This document shows, in pieces, positions 21,151 to 32,781 of a stretch of 64,000 nt of DNA (within the stretch, counting starts at the first letter, position 1; each line of letters starts with the position of its first letter). Both the position numbers and the translations under genes were made by a program. The DNA comes from Earliella scabrosa (taxonomy: Eukaryota > Basidiomycota > Agaricomycetes > Polyporales > Polyporaceae). Under the pieces are notes generated by a model that did no database searches, was not told the DNA's origin, and worked only from the letters and a program-made list of their open reading frames with translations. Location of the stretch: the NCBI GenBank assembly GCA_022605405.1, contig JABYQQ010000010.1, positions 930,001 through 994,000 of the forward strand, written 5' to 3'.

Positions 21151-24100
21151 TGCAATTTGCGGGTGGTTGAGCGCGACAGGGGGGTGGGGAATGGAGTGTG
21201 TGGTCTGAGCAGAGGACGGTCGTGGTTGCGTTCGAATTTAAGGGCAAGCGCACCGCGTCCATCACGTCATAACCTAACAGCTTACCACAAAGGGAGCCTT
21301 GGTTGGATTTCGCGGAGTTACCTCCTGCCCGGCGCCGTCGCGCGACGACCTCGCGAGCCCTCCCTGCGTCCAGGAGCCAGGGTTGGGCGAGGACGGCCAG
21401 ACAAAAGGGTCGTCAATTGTACGGCATAGGCCATTGTTCTCGAGTTGCTCCCGCATCAGGACGAGGGAGGGCCCCGCGCGCGATTGCAGGAGCGGACCTC
21501 CATAGGCGCGCATGGCTTTGCCCTTGCCGAGCTATTCACGGCCCCGGCCACCCTCCCTGCATTCACTTTGTCAGCATCCAGTGCATTGGAAACGTACCTT
21601 TGTCCCTCCTTCACGCACCTCTGGCATCTGGACGACCGGGCACAAGCCTCCGCGTCCTCGCACCCTCGCACCCCGAGGACGAGCCCAACCGCATCGTCCG
21701 CTCTTCGCTGCTTCAGCCCCCACGTTCGCGCATCGGTGCACAGAGTGCACTGGGACTCATGTCATTTGCCCCAGGATCCCAGAACGGTGATCGACCTGTG
21801 AGGACCATTGACCGCTGTTGTCTCGAGCTGGGCGCCTATTGTGGCATTATTGAATAATATTTCGATCCTTGAGGGGCACGTTGTGGTATTGTGCCCTTTG
21901 CACAATAATTGTAAGCCCTTTCTGCCTGTCGTCCTGCGTCAGTTCCGCGTGCTCCTCCATCCTGAGACAGAGAGAGAGAGTCGAACCTGCGCTTAACCAT
22001 AACATGCGCGTAGCGTCCTTTCTCCAAGCGCATTCGTGTCGTTTGCTGGCCTCGCGAACTCTTCTCGGTGAGGGCATACTTGCGGGATCCATATGGTATG
22101 CCTGGGATACGTATGAACATGGGGGCGTAGCAGCGCTGGACGTGGTGAGCACTGAGCATTGTCTGGCCCCATACACATCTGGCGTGGCAGTAGCAGACTG
22201 TCGGGCGCAGGACGGGAGCCTCTTCGTCGCTGCCTTCTCCGCAAGATGCTTCGGACTGTGGCACATTCACCGTATGAGCAAGATAACGCACATCCGCACT
22301 CATCAGCGACGATCACGTGTTTCCCCTGCAGGGCGCGAGGGTACGTTAGAGCAAACAGCGGAATGGTCTGACAGTCCGCACGAAGTTTGATATTCGGTTC
22401 GTATATGAGGACGGTCGGGCTCACCTGAACGAGACGATGCCGGGCTAGGAGTGCTCATCTTCCGGCGGGCGGAACGCACTGGCACAAGGTGTCTCCACTC
22501 GGGAGCACCATAGTCACAGCGGCATTCATGTGTGTCTGCACAATTGTAGTCAGAGCAGTTCAGGCAGCCCTCTGTCTATCGCCCCGCCCGGGGCTGTATA
22601 GCTTTGGGCGCGGATGGGACGGCAGAGATCCCATATAGTCACAAGTGTTCGCTATGCGACTGGGATATGTTGTAGACTACATACCTTTCAGAAATTCTGT
22701 ATACCGCTTCTACAAGCTCATCTACGCTCGTCAGGAAGCGGAGGGACCGTGCTGGCAGTTTAGCCATACTTGGAAGTGAACGACAACCGGAGTCCGAGCC
22801 TGAGCGTTTCGTAGCCTCGTGGGGTCGTCGGTCCCACGTGTCAAGTGCGTCTGTGCGTCCGCGCGGCGCCGCTAGTCCGCCGTGCGGGGGCCTAACGACG
22901 ACCGACGTGTATGCCTCCCTCGAGGCTCTACAACTTGTCGCAAATGGCGGGGTGCGCCCGAGTCTTGGTGAGCGTGCATCAGGAGGAGGGAGGTCGCCCG
23001 ATTGGAGAGATTGTCGGGCCGGGCCTAGTGCATATCGATCCCTGCGAGCGTCGCTCCCGCCAGCAGACTGCAGCTTTGGATACTGAGCCTGCCACTGGTA
23101 CGGTGTGTGTCGCGGAGAGCGTGAGAGGTTGGATTGTGGGGACCCGACTAGTCAGAGGAGAACCGAGAACGAGAGCACGGCATTCGAAGTCGGATGGCGC
23201 GCGACCGCGCGGGTCCCCACACCGCACCGGCGCGAGAATACACACATAAGTAGCGCCCTCCGTTTGACCGCCACCATGATCATCGTCCTCACTTTTTCTT
23301 CCCTTCTTTCAGCTCTAGAGGTCTCGCTGCTGTCCCAATACACTTAATGCGCTACCCTCTCGATGCTGGATGCGCAGAGTCGAAGCTCCTGCTACATAGC
23401 GACGCAAATACCCATGACGTGGCCCCAGCACTCGTCAAACGCGAAGTTGAGCATCGGCGTACGAGCCGATGTCTCTACATTTGTGCACATATAAGAGTAT
23501 GGCCTGTGAGGACCTGGATAGGAGAGCTCGGTATGTCTCATTTCTACGTTGCTCTGCTTTCAACTTCGTACACCAAACGTTCCCCTGCCTTCCTTTTCCT
23601 CTCTATCACGTCACCTCCCTATGGCTTCATGAATCACGGGGTCTTCAGGCCTTGAAGGCAGACCGGTCGCGTTGATAGTGAAACTACCCGTACCGCACGG
23701 CTGCGCACGGATGCCCGACTTCCCGAACAGTGTTGCACTTCGTCGCAGCACCTCACCCGGCGCTCACATACTCACATTGTCATTTGTACAGGCGCAACGT
23801 CCGTGACACACCGACGCCTCCCTCGCTCACAGATAGTCTTTACCCTCGGTCCGACACGCTTTCGCGTCACGGCGTGGGGCTCCTGGGGGCATATGTGCGA
23901 TGGTGGTGGGCCAGCTGCGCAGTGCTGGGATGTCGTTCGGTAGGAACAGCGTAGATGCAACGGTACGTTTCGTTCGTTCGAATGCATCGCGATTCCCCTT
24001 TTGCATCCATGCCGTTTGCGCCTCTCTCGGTCTTTGAAGGTCGATGTCCCGCCCGCGCGAACATCGATGGCGGCCAAAGGACCTTGTGCCGCCCCGTCCG

Positions 24101-24243
24101 GTGTCCTCCTGCACGCGCGCCCCATCGTGTTCTCCACAACGACTACAACCGCAACTCACCACATCCGCACCACCCAAGTCAAGTCAGCGTCGCGGACTTG
24201 CATAGAGACAAGAGCAAGACGGGACGAGACGACACTACTCGAC
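21151..24243. other. 3.1-kb gene-poor spacer
   Basis: Open frames of up to 184 codons exist on both strands but have no domain, no homologous partner in the window and Arg/Pro/Ser-rich random-looking composition. I see no convincing gene, repeat or element. Confidence 0.35.
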
Positions 24244-24810
24244 ATGTGCGCGTACGACATCCCCCTCGTCCACTGGCTCTTCTGCGGGCACGTCCAGTCG
24301 GTGGCCGCCGTGCGCCCGCGCGCCGCCTGCCCCCTCATCCGAGTCATCCACCTCGCCTTCCCCGCACACGCGCCTCCCCATCGCCATCCTCCCCCTCCTC
24401 ACCCTCCTCATCCTCCCCTACCAGATCTCGCACACGCGCCCTGCCCATCAGCGACATATCACTCCCAGCCCGTCCCCGTGCCGAGCCTCTGTCCGAGCTG
24501 CACCTGGACAGACTACTACCGGCGCCTCGACCTCTGTCGCTCCGGCCCCGGTCCAGATCCCCGCGCGAGGGGCGTGGTGGCGGTTCCGGAGCGCCCAGCG
24601 TTCCTCGTCCCGCTGTACGCCTGTATGGCGGACGGACGATGGGAGCTCGTCGGGATGGGGCGCTCCCCGACGTACGTGGAGGGCGCGGAGCGTGTCGCGC
24701 GGTGGGTGGCGGGGCAGAGGGTGCACCATGTCGCGCGGACGGGCGGGGAGCGGGGGCTCGGAGGAGGGGACGGAACGATCGCGCGCGAGGGAGGGCAGAG
24801 GGGTTATTGA
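24244..24810 (+). CDS. Small CGHV-motif cysteine protein, paralogue 1
   Basis: The frame opens with MCAYDIPLVHWLFCGHVQS and continues to a TGA at 24808-24810 (188 codons if unspliced). The first 19 residues match the gene at 50.2 kb in 13 positions (MCKYDVPVMQWLHCGHVQS). A second block also matches: APCPSATY...LCPSC here against TPCPAAQY...LCPQC there. The paired Cys/His (WLxCGH ... CP ... CPxC) suggest a small zinc-ribbon-like fold. The start is chosen by this homology. The linker is His/Pro-rich and could hide an intron ending at about 24424 (CCAG), so the middle and the C-terminus are uncertain. The function is unknown; small Cys/His proteins with an MC-x5-W-x-CGH-like opening occur in many fungi. 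A 415-codon frame overlapping it is rejected. Confidence 0.5.
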   Translation: MCAYDIPLVHWLFCGHVQSVAAVRPRAACPLIRVIHLAFPAHAPPHRHPPPPHPPHPPLPDLAHAPCPSATYHSQPVPVPSLCPSCTWTDYYRRLDLCRSGPGPDPRARGVVAVPERPAFLVPLYACMADGRWELVGMGRSPTYVEGAERVARWVAGQRVHHVARTGGERGLGGGDGTIAREGGQRGY

Positions 24811-24885
24811 CCCGGCGGGGGCCCCTTGCGGAGCTGAGGTTCAAACTTCAACCCAGGGGGCGCGCTGCAGGCAGAGGCGCAGCGA

Positions 24886-24893
24886 AGTGTAGT
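24886..24893. repeat. Left target-site duplication of the MITE
   Basis: AGTGTAGT directly precedes the left inverted repeat and equals the 8 bp at 25269-25276. Confidence 0.8.
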
Positions 24894-25268
24894 AGGACCC
24901 CTGTCATTCCCTATAAGAGGCCGGCCGATAGACGCCCGAAATCAGGCCTTCCATGTCCGGACGACTTTTGGACCTTGTGTCCGGACTTCCGGACTGGCTG
25001 GGTCCGTGGGGTGTCCGGACTTTCGGGGTCGGCTTCAAGAAATTGCCAAATATGGGTATCTAGCGCCCGGTCGCCCCGGCGCCTCCATGCCATCCGGTCG
25101 TTTAGCGCCTGTAGGGTCGTTCTCCAGGCCCTGGTGTCCGGACTTTCACCCGGCCCAAACCCCATTTTTGACCCTCCACGTCCGGACTTTCGGCCATCCT
25201 GATGGCCAAAATCGCTAAGCGCCGTCCGGACTTTCGGACGGCCTCTCATAGGGAATGACAGGGGTCCT
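24894..25268. mobile_element. MITE (non-autonomous DNA transposon, hAT-like target size)
   Basis: A 375-bp element is bounded by long terminal inverted repeats. The left end reads AGGACCCCTGTCATTCCCTA and the right end read backwards is the same; the match continues for about 38 bp with three mismatches. It is flanked on both sides by a perfect 8-bp direct repeat, AGTGTAGT (24886-24893 and 25269-25276), the target-site duplication. The interior carries several subterminal copies of GTCCGGACTTTCGG-like sequence and no coding frame of its own. An 8-bp duplication is typical of hAT-family elements (also known for some P and Merlin elements), so it is probably mobilised in trans by a transposase elsewhere in the genome. 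No second copy is seen in the window. Confidence 0.85.
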
Positions 25269-25276
25269 AGTGTAGT
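25269..25276. repeat. Right target-site duplication of the MITE
   Basis: AGTGTAGT directly follows the right inverted repeat and equals the 8 bp at 24886-24893. Confidence 0.8.
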
Positions 25277-26361
25277 CCGGACTCGTATGTGCAATCTGGA
25301 TGCGAGCGTTGGACGAGACGGAAGAGCAGGAGAACGGGTGATCGACAGGTGTTGGTGGCTGTGGTCGGCAGGCACAGCGGTGGATATGGGCGACGTATCT
25401 GGAGCGTTCGCCCTCGTTCGGAGTGCGCGTCTGGCGTACGAGGGACGGCGTGCGGGGCCGGGGGAGCGGGGCGAGACGATAGGGCGGGGCACGCGTGGGC
25501 GTCGGGGCGATCGAGAGGGACTTATCCGCAGGCGCATTGGTGAGCAAACACGCTAAATTGTGGCCGCTGACTGAGCTGCGCGATAAGGCGAGGGCGGGGG
25601 CGCGCCGGTCGGAGGAGGGGCGAGGGCTGCACGGCGCACTGTCGGGCTGGGCGGCGCCGGCGCGCGAGCGGAACGGTTGTATTGCCCGTGGACGATAAGT
25701 CGCGGTGTACTTATTGCGATTGACGCGGTCGTATATCGCGGCTGAACTTAGGACGAGTGGCGGTGAATGTGTTTTTTTTTCGCCTGCAGTACGTTTACCC
25801 CGCACGCGTGCCTGGCAGATATCTGGCTGCACTTGGCTCGCTCTGCCTCGGCAAGATCTGGTGTGCGTCGGTGCCCCTGCTCTGACCAATGGGGCCCGGG
25901 CGGTTAGAGCCGCCGTGCAAACACCTCCACCCACAACGCTTGGCGGCTGTGTTCACGTCGTCCGCGCACGGTCGTGGTCGTGTGCAGCGGCGCGGAGGAG
26001 AGCGCAGGGGGCGAAGGTGAGTGCGGGGTGGCGGGGACGCGATGGAGATCTGATGGGCCGGTTGTAGTGGAGATAAAGGCGAGATGAAGGAGGCGAACGG
26101 CTTATCGCGCCTCCAGCCTTGGGAGCGATAGCACTCGCTCTGCGCGCTATCATCACCTGTCAAGAGCGAAGTGCATATCAACTGCATATGCTCGGTGCGT
26201 ATATATTCACAGGCGAGGGGTCATGCGCCCCAACGGACGAAGGTCAACGTCCTCGGTCTCCCGGCCGCGCCCCTCCCTCAGCTCGACGCTCTCACCTCAA
26301 GAGCTCGCTCCCATCCCAAGGCTGACACCCTTACCCCGGGCCCTGCTCACGACCTACGACC

Positions 26362-29300
26362 ATGCTCACACACCGGTCGACCACGGCAACGGACTCGGAG
26401 CTTCCCCGCTCCGAGTCTCTCAGCTCCACCGAGAAGCACGCCCACGACGACTCGCTCCAGGGCGACAAGGAGAAGGACAAGATCGACGTCGAGTCTCTCG
26501 TCGTCGATGACGAGGACGTCGACGAGACCGTCATCAAGAAGGACGAGGACGTCGCTGTCGAGGTGCGCAGTTAGCCTTTCAGCCTGCCTTGATGCGGACG
26601 CGACACAACTTCGAGATCGGCACGCTCACAATCCGCGCCTCCCCATAGGTCATCTCCGCAGATGACGACCCAACGCTCCCGGTCGTGACCTTCAGGACGA
26701 TCTTCCTGGGCATCGGCCTTTCTGCGTTCACGTCCACGCTCTCGACGATCTACACCTTCAAGCCCCAGAACGCGAGCGTCTCCCAGCTCTTCTGTCTCAT
26801 CATCGCCTATGTTTTGGGAACTGCCATGCACTGTAAGTATCCTGCGCCTTGCTTCATTGCGCTGGTCACCGACGCGTTCTTTCTGCAGCTTTCATCCCTG
26901 GACATGGCGTCTGGCGCTGGCTCAACCCCGGTCCGTTCAACATTAAGGGTGCGTAACGTCTGCGAGCACTTGGCGTTGCGTGTCCGTGCTCACAGCGATC
27001 ACAGAACACACGGCTATCGTTATTATGGCTTCGACTGCGTCCCAAGTGGCAGTAGCCATGGAAGTCATTGCGGCACTAGGTACGCCCTCACCGCGCGTTT
27101 CTGCTCCGAGTTTGATATGCTCACCCGCACGCACACAGACCTCTTCTACGACATCCGTCTCAACCCCGCCCTGGCTATCTTCCAGATCTTCGCTAGCCAG
27201 ATGATCGGGTACGGAATCGCAGGTCTTCTCCGCACGCTCCTCGTCTACCCCACGTAGTGCGTGCACCTTTGCTTCGTTCGAGAACTTGACGCTGACGCGC
27301 GCTCTCGTTCTTAGCGCTTTCTACCCCAACTACATTTCCGTCGTCAACCTGCTCCAGAGTCTGCACTTCGGTGGTGTCCTCAACCACAAGAAGCGGTGCG
27401 TCTGCCCCTGTTCATTTCTCCCTTTGCGCGACCGTACTGACTTTTGCGAACGCAGCCGTTACTTCTGGCTCGTCTTCGTCGGCATTTTCCTCTGGGAGTG
27501 GTGAGTACCCCTCTCTCGCCCTTCCACTCTGCGAGATTCAATCTAACCTCCGCGACGCGCAGGATCCCGCAGTACCCGTTCCCTCTGCTCACCGCCATCT
27601 CGGTCATCTGCTTGGCGGACAACGGCCGGCACACGTTCGTGCGCAACCTGTTCGGCGCCGGCTCCAGCAACGAGGGCATCGGTCTGTTCAGCTTCAGCAC
27701 GAGTTGGACGCTCATCACCCAAGGCAGCCCGCTCGTTTGGCCACTTCGTACTCGTGCGTGCTCCCTCCTATCTCGCGCTCAGAGTTCCACAGTACTGACC
27801 CACATTTTCCCCTTCCTCTCGCCGTCTGCGAACTTCAACAGAGGTCAACGCGTACCGTCAGTCCCCGATCCGCTTGCCCACGCCCAGCCGCACTTACTGA
27901 CCGCGCTCTCCCCATCCAGTCGGCCTCGCGCTCGGCTACCTCGTCCTGTCGCTCTCGTACTACAACAACGTCTTCGACGGGCGCGACCTGCTCTGGATGT
28001 CGCAGTCTCTCTTCGGCTCGGACGGGAAGCGGTACAACCAGACGGCGATCCTCACGCCCGAGAACACGCTCGACCGGAGCAAGCTCGGCGACGTCGGCCT
28101 GCCGCGGTACACGACCACGTACGCGATCTCGCAGATGTGCTACAACTTCAGCCTGGGGGCCGCGATCGTGCACGTGCTGCTGTGGAACTGGAAGGAGCTC
28201 AAGCGCGCGTTTGGCGGGATGCGGTTCTTGAAGAGCGAGCAGGACATTGACGACCCGCACTACCAGCGTACGTTGTTGCTCCCCGTTTTGTTTGGGACGG
28301 GGACGTGGGTGCTTACTGTGAGGGTTTGCGCGCAGAGATGAAGAAGTACAAGGAGGTGCCGCAGTGGTGGTACATCACGCTCTTTGTCTGCTCCCTCGCG
28401 ATCGGCATTGGCTGCAGTGTGAGTCCCCCTCCTCCTCCTCGTCTCCCCGTGCTCGAACTGGGCGCTGAACGCGCGAACGTTGTGTTTCCACAGTACCACA
28501 AGGGCGATTGGCTCCTCCCTGCCTGGAGTGTCATCCTCTTCACGTTCATCAGCGGCATCATCGCCGTCTGCATCGGCTTCAGTGCGTGTTCCCTTCCGTT
28601 CTCGTCATATACGATACTGACCGCTGATTGTCACTCGCCCTTTAGTCGCGGCGACGACGGGCTTCAACATCCAGATCAAGCACGCGATGCGTATCCTTTC
28701 CGCGTTCGTCCACCCTGGTCACCCCGTGTACGTGCTCCCCTCCCGTCCCTGTTCCTTCCGTTCCCCGCATGCTGACGCACGGCACAAACAGCGCGGTGAT
28801 GTACGTCAACCTGTACGGAAACAGCACGGCGTACCAGACGCTGCTCATGCTCCAGGACCTCAAGCTCGGCCAGTACACTAAGCTCCCCCCACGCCTCACC
28901 TTCGCCGCACAGCTCGTCGGATCGATCATCGGCTCCGTCTTCAACTACGCGAGTGCGTACCCTCCTTCTCATCCGTTCTCCTCCCCCAATACTGACCCGG
29001 TCCCGCTCTTCTGCAGTGATGCACACGATCGTGAACGCGAACCGCGAGGCGCTCATCGACCCCGTCGGGACGCGTATCTGGTCCGGGTGGGTCATCCAGT
29101 CCTACAACTCGTCCTCGATCGCGATGGGCGCGCTCGGGCAGGAGCTCTTCACGTACGGCAAGCCGTACTACCTCGTCGGCTTCGCGTTCTTCATGGGCCT
29201 CGCGTTCCCGATCCCCTTCTGGCTCGTGCACAAGCTCTCGAAGGACAAGCAGTCCTGGCTCGCGCGCGCAGCGGCGTTCATCAACACCCCCATCCTCTCG

Positions 29301-29642
29301 CTCTACATTGGTTATTTGCCGTACTCGGTCAACGGCCAGTGGTGGTCGTGCTTGGTTATTGGTCTGGCGAGCCAGTGGTGGGCAAGGACGAGGAGGCCGA
29401 AGTGGTTCAAGAAGTACAACTATTTGACGAGCGCGGCGCTGGATGGAGGGAGCCAGGTCATTCTGTTCATCCTCAGCTTTGCGGTGTTCGGCGCGAGCGG
29501 GAACGAGGTGGCCTTCCCCAACTGGTGAGTCCCCCATCCCCCTCCCTCTGTGCGCTTCTTCGAGATCTCTGGTGCTGACGAACGGAACAGGTGGGGCAAC
29601 CCCGCACACCTCTCCGTCGACCGCTGCGCGCTCCCCGGCTGA
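26362..29642 (+). CDS. OPT-family oligopeptide transporter
   Basis: This is a complete many-exon gene (well over 10 exons, roughly 750 residues) for a proton-coupled oligopeptide transporter of the OPT family in the plasma membrane or endomembranes. The N-terminus is Ser/Asp-rich and cytosolic. Family landmarks in order: DDDPTLPVVTFRTIFLGIGL, LGTAMH, NPGPFNIKEHTAIVIMASTA, SFSTSWTLITQGSPLVWPL, TYAISQMCYNFSLGAAIVHV, EVPQWWYITLFVCSLAIG, FNIQIKHAMRIL and the NREALIDPVGTRIWSGWVIQ region. It ends FPNW|WGNPAHLSVDRCALPG. These resemble the yeast OPT2 branch (Asp-Pro box, NPGPFNIKEH). The start is the ATG before the acidic leader. Substrates (small peptides, glutathione or related) cannot be resolved. 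It lies 7.4 kb from the repeat-peptide cluster; a functional link is only speculation. Confidence 0.93.
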
Positions 29643-30033
29643 GCCCGCTCTGGATGTGTTGATGTTTCTTTCCTGCTGACGACGACGACGACGACGTTCT
29701 TGCCATTTTGCCACATCACTAGTACTTGCTTCTTCCCAACCCCCTCATGTTGTTTACGTACTACGACTGCTGTTCGACTTCACAACCGTGTGTGTATCTT
29801 AGATAGAGTAGTGACTATACGTATGATCCGCACCCGTTCCCCTCGGCGGGTGCCAATGACAGCTGTTTCTGCGTGTTGCATAACATCGATGCACGCGTGG
29901 ATCCATCAGTTCTACAGTCCTTTTTCTCCCTACTCGCTCCCGGCAGTTGGAGGTAGTTCAGATGAGCTTTAAAGGCAAGTGACAGCTCCATAATCCGATG
30001 TCCACAGGTAAACCCCCGACTCCAGCTTCAAGT
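29643..30033. other. Convergent spacer OPT/HDAC
   Basis: This is 3' flanking sequence of both genes. It contains a (GAC)6 microsatellite near the OPT stop codon; nothing else is seen. Confidence 0.45.
29678..29695 (+). repeat. (GAC)6 microsatellite
   Basis: Six perfect GAC units lie in the 3' flank of the OPT gene. Confidence 0.85.
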
Positions 30034-31746
30034 TCAAGGCGGCTGGCGCGCACCCGCGCCCTCCATCCTCGCACGGATGACGTCCGCGGCGCAGGCAAAG
30101 ACGCGCTCGGCGTGCGCGAGCCTGGCGTCCGTGTTCTGGTCCGGCGCGGTCCCGGCGGGGACGTCGAGCGTGAACGAGGGCGCGTAGAGCGGGAATGCGG
30201 CGTGGTCGGGGATGTCTGCGTCGAGCGCGAGGGGGCGGCCGAGCTGGACAAGGAAGGATACGCGTGAGCTCATCCTGCGGCCCCCATCACCGCGCACGAG
30301 CAGGGAATGGGGCGTACCGCGATTGAGGTCAGGTACGTCCACGCGCGGGCCACGTTGGGCGAGCTGTATCCACCTGCATATGGGAGCGGATGAGGGCGCG
30401 CGACACAGGCAGAAACGGCGGAGGGAACGTACCGCCGCCGAGGAGGAGAGTCTTGCACCCCCATCTGCACACTTGCGCGACGCACCACCCGAGGCCGCCC
30501 TCACCGCTGAGCGCCCAGTTCCACGTCGCGTACGGGTCGCCCGCGAGCCCGTCCGCGCCACACTGCACGACGACGTAGTCAGGGTCGAACGCGTCCTTGA
30601 CGCGCTCCACGAGAGGCCAGATGCGATGGAACGTCGCGTTCGACGCGCCGCGCTCGAGCGGGAGGGAGAGCGTGAACGGGTCGAAGGCCGGATCGGACGG
30701 GTCGGGGAGGGCGGCGAGCGGGGAGGCGGGGAAGAAGCCTGGTGCGGCGTGGTGGATGGAGAGTGTGAGGACTTGGGGAGGGGACGCGCTGGCGGATGAG
30801 GAGGCGAACGCTTGGGAGACGCCGTCGGAGAAGTGCAGGTCGAGGTCGAGGTACATGACGCGCGGCTTGGTGAGCGGGCGGCCGGGAGTGACGGGAGGGT
30901 GGGGGCGCTTGAGGAGGAGGATGGCGAGGACGCAGTCTGCGACGTAGCAGAAACCGGACGCTTGTGCCTTTTGCGCGTGGTGTCTGCAGTGCGGTGAGGG
31001 AGGTGTGATGAGTTTAGGGTCTGTGGCTCGGGAGTTGGACAAAGGCTGACCTTCCACCGTCCCAGCTTATCGCAATGTCCGCGGTGCCTTCGCGTAGGGT
31101 TTTGGCAGCTACCGCAGCGAAGTTTCAGCGACTTGAGGAACGAGTTGGAGGAACGGCCTACCGCACAAAGTGGCGCCTGCGACGAGACGAACGTACTCCG
31201 GCAGGTGAGGGAAGGTGGGACAGTCCTGTGGATGTTCAACATTTACAGTCAGTGTATTGGTCATGCCTATGCGCTCAATAGAACTACTTCTTCCAACCCG
31301 TACTCTGTATCCTTAGACTGATCCGGCGCCCGCGTTACTTCTCCCGCAAAAAGATGCTCAAGGTAGTCGCGGTCGTGGTATGCAGACAATTCCTTCAGAT
31401 CTGCGGGAACAGGTCGGATCGGCCGCGCGGCCGAGTGCTCGTCGCCGTTCTGGGTGCTTAATAGACCGAACTCCTTGACGAGACTGTGAACAAGAAGTGA
31501 CCGATTCCGGTTGGAAGGCAACAAAGAGGAGACCTGAAACGTGGTATGTCAAGACAGCAGACCGGGGAATCTTAATGATTTGACACGTACCTTCACGAGC
31601 TCATTAGATACTACATAGGTAACTCGTCGTTCATGGTTACCTTCCATAGTGCTTGGTGCGGAACTGTGACTTGAAGTTGAACGCATACTTTGCAAAATGG
31701 TCACATGTCCCACGACTTCGCATTTCTGTCCCTGTGGATTGGACAT
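30034..31746 (-). CDS. Class I histone deacetylase (HDAC8/HOS-like)
   Basis: This is a multi-exon gene for a zinc-dependent lysine deacetylase. Exon 1 reads from MSNPQGQKCEVVGHV at 31746 to VTYVVSNELVK and joins SNRNRSLLVHSLVKEFGLL. Catalytic landmarks: the tandem His of HHAQKAQASGFCYV, the metal ligands in YLDLDLHFSDG (Asp and His) and in QCGADGLAGDP (Asp), and the transition-state Tyr in LGGGGYSSPNVARAWTYL. ADIPDHAAF near the C-terminus matches the HDAC8 EIPDH block. One feature departs from textbook class I enzymes: the motif HHGDG is HFSDG here, although all metal ligands remain. Activity is therefore expected. It probably acts in the nucleus on histone tails or cytosolic substrates. Some intron borders between 31267 and 31060 were placed only approximately. 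Confidence 0.88.
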
Positions 31747-32781
31747 TTGCCCGCCCTACCTAGGGTTCCCTCTCTGTCGCACCGATCTTCCCCAGAATTT
31801 GTATCATGATATGGACAGGCTTTCTCTTCCTTGGAAAATTATTTTTGGGCTCTGAACTTGCGTCGTTCTCTCGGTATCGTTGCAAGAATTCAGGGTGGTC
31901 CAGGAGCGCTTCATACCGCCCCTCCTACCGAATTTAGTGTTGCCTGAACTTGCCGAGCGATGGCGCTTCTCTCCTCCCTCCCGAGATCTAAGCGCCTATA
32001 AACTGGTGGTACTTTGACGGGCTTGCTGCACCAACATTCCGAACTCTTTCCTTGCTATGAATATTTTCTGTATGTCCTGAAAGCATCAGGAGCTCAAACA
32101 CTCTTTTTTGAGATGAATCCATGCAGTGGTCATAGAAACATAGGTAGGGCGGACAGAAATCTCATTTACAACGGACAGAAAAGCGCCGGGGCACGGGCGG
32201 GAATGTTGAAGTAGGCGGGCTGTATTGTGTTGATGAGCAGGCAGTTTTCTTATGATCGGAGGACATTATTCTTATTCCGCGAGGGGCAACAATCTTATTC
32301 CAAGCCAGCAGTAATCACATCCCCCGGGACAGAATTTCGAAGTCGTGGGACAAGTGGACCCCTTGCGCATACTTTCGGAAGGTGTGGGCGCCAACCCTGT
32401 CAGACTTACTATTGATTACGTAAGGGTTTCTAGTGCGCGTAGTTTCTCACGGTAACAAAGTCGTACTTACCAGCGCTTGTTCCAAAATCGCAACTTGCTT
32501 TACGCGTTCAAGTTTGTTGACCACGATGGCATCTTCTCAAACTCCAACATCCACGCCTAAACGTTCATGAATAGCGCAAGTAATACCCTGGTTGCTAGCT
32601 GCGTGCAACTCCCGCATTCAGTGACCTGAGTACGTGAATGACGCTTCGTAATGCTCAGTATATCCGGGGCGGACCCGGCGTGCTGACTCAACATGACGCG
32701 GTACGGCCAGTGTGTATAAGTTTTGGACCCAGCACGACTTGGAATACGCTCTACGACCATAGGAAGAACGTATTCTGCATC
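31747..32781. other. Divergent spacer HDAC/F-box
   Basis: This is the shared upstream region of HDAC (-) and the F-box gene (+). It carries a 12-bp inverted pair, CCGCCCTACCTA at 31751-31762 and its complement at 32141-32152. No gene was recognised. Composition is more A/T-rich than the neighbours. Confidence 0.4.

Larger units (their letters stand above)
24811..26361. other. Spacer with MITE, upstream of the OPT gene
   Basis: It holds the 375-bp MITE (24894-25268). The rest has no recognised gene. A GTATATATT string near 26199 is a possible core promoter element of the OPT gene. Confidence 0.4.

Noticed and set aside
21950..22010. Possible tRNA B-box (GGTTCGACTC on the minus strand)
   Set aside because: The flanking sequence does not form a T-stem or a full cloverleaf.
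21303..22390. Open frames of 184 and 173 codons on the plus strand
   Set aside because: No domain, no paralogue, overlapping frames on the other strand, and low-information composition.
23955..25202. Open frame of 415 codons on the plus strand
   Set aside because: It runs in a different frame across the CGHV gene and into the MITE, is Arg/Pro/Ala-rich as expected for out-of-frame GC-rich DNA, and has no domain. The paralogue-supported frame is preferred.
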